Below, one piece after another: positions 62,787 through 64,000 of a DNA stretch of 64,000 nucleotides; the first letter of the stretch is position 1; every line of letters starts with the position of its first letter. A program made the position numbers and the translations under genes. This stretch comes from Triplophysa rosa (taxonomy: Eukaryota; Chordata; Actinopteri; Cypriniformes; Nemacheilidae): NCBI RefSeq assembly GCF_024868665.1, contig NC_079898.1:17728403-17792402 (forward strand), read 5' to 3'. Under the pieces are notes generated by a model. The model searched no databases and was not told the DNA's origin. It saw only the letters and a program-made list of their open reading frames with translations.

Positions 62787-64000
62787 TTTCATTTTATTTT
62801 ATGATCATTTATATCTGTATTTTAAGTTCTTATTTTGCTGGTCCTTATGATCCTAAGCCAAACACATCACTCTTTTGTCGGGAGTAGGTAGGCGCTTTTA
62901 AGCTGTTAAATCTCTAAATCAGTAGGATGTGCACAGCTAAAGAGATAACATCATCTTTAAAACTAAATTGGCACAAATCTTGTTCAGATATACAGACGGC
63001 TCCGACCGGATAAAATGTGTTAAACTACATGAACTGAGAAGCATGAAAAATAAGCATTCGGCTTCAAATCCAGTTGATTTTCCGACACATTTATCCGTCT
63101 TAATGCTTCCATTTCAGATTTAAGACGCCTAAATGTCACATAATTCAAGATGTTAGCTTATGACTGCTAAGTTTCAAATTACCCCAGCGTGTGATTCAAA
63201 ACAGAAAACATGTTAAAGCAGCCCAATTATAGCACTGATTTATTGATTTTACGGAGTGAGATGAGGTTAAGTTGATGACAGGCTTTTTGACATATCAGCG
63301 CTGCACTTAAAATGAAGTACAAGTGGCCTATACTTCATAGCGTTCACGTGTGACGATTCGTTTTTTTTCGAAGCGTTTCGAAAACAGCAAATCAACTTAA
63401 TCCAAATATAGAGGTGACAAAGTAACTCCTTATAAAATACACCAGCTTGGTTACTCTAATAAATTCACAGCAATTTTACGAACACGTTTTGACCTTGAAA
63501 ACAATTATCATACGGTGCAGAAGGAGCAACGGATATAAAGGAAAAAATGAAATCATGCTGTCATACAATCCCACAGCTGAATACGAAAATAGGCCAAAAA
63601 ATGTTTTGGCGTCTGCCACCACATGCAAAAAATGCCTCTGATTCTAACATATGCTCAGGTGAATTGAGTCCTCGGGGTCCAATCTGCCTTTTCCAGATCT
63701 CAAAGATAAATTGAAGAGGCCATCTCTCTCATTAAAAACTCTAAATAACCACCATATGCATTGCTATTATTAGAGGGGTAACAGAACACTTCCCATTTTC
63801 AAAGTTAAATTACCAAGTATAACCTTAATTGGTGAGAAGCGTTGTTTAGCGGATAGCATCAGAAACACACAGAGAAGATAACTCAACAGATGGCTTAGTC
63901 TTATGACTTGTGTTAACACCTTTTATGTTTAATGAAGTGATAATTGCTTTTCTAATATATAATGGGACTACCAGAATACCGGCAGTAATGCAAACAGATT
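62787..64000. other. Gene-free right edge
   Basis: No gene or recognised transposon. 63020-63300 and 63640-63900 are moderately balanced with ATTA cores. A short TTCGAAGCGTTTCGAAAAC motif lies near 63368. Confidence 0.35.

Overview
This is a 64 kb piece of vertebrate nuclear DNA, most likely from a cyprinid (carp/zebrafish-type) teleost. The base composition is AT-rich. There is one recognisable gene, which has introns. The interspersed repeats are of the cyprinid type: palindromic hAT-like MITEs with 8-bp target duplications, a recurrent foldback element starting TTAAAGGGATAGTTCACCC, and a tRNA-derived SINE with an L2-type tail. Nothing bacterial, viral or plasmid-like was seen.

The only protein-coding gene I can support is at 2979-4328 (+). 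It is a two-coding-exon carbohydrate sulfotransferase of the CHST3 type (chondroitin 6-O-sulfotransferase 1). Exon A carries the start codon and the type II membrane anchor. A 75-bp intron (3059-3133) separates it from exon B, which carries the whole catalytic domain. A caller that takes the ATG at 3165 in the second exon would lose the anchor. The 5' UTR carries three short uORFs. A CpG-rich fragment ending in a splice donor at the left edge of the window (1-56) may be the upstream, non-coding first exon. A polyadenylation signal lies at 4828-4833.

The remaining roughly 59 kb (4850-64000) is a gene desert. From 4.9 to 32 kb it is interspersed with transposon remnants: palindromic MITEs, a nested pair at 22.77-23.14 kb, an 800-bp hAT-type element at 21.94 kb, and two half-copies of a teleost element at 24.66 and 31.42 kb. 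From 32.1 to 41 kb and from 52.6 to 62.4 kb recognisable transposons are almost absent. Those tracts hold many TAATTA/ATTA and octamer-like motifs in moderately GC-balanced stretches, the usual look of cis-regulatory deserts beside developmental genes. That is inference, because conservation cannot be seen from one sequence. A cluster of elements sharing unusual CGCTGTC termini lies at 51.27-52.63 kb, with a further relative at 22.87 kb.

I found no undescribed multi-gene system. The points most worth a second look are the chst3 split start, the shared-terminus transposon family, the transposon-poor desert blocks, a convergent octamer pair near 54.03 kb and an isolated CpG-rich patch near 58.6 kb.
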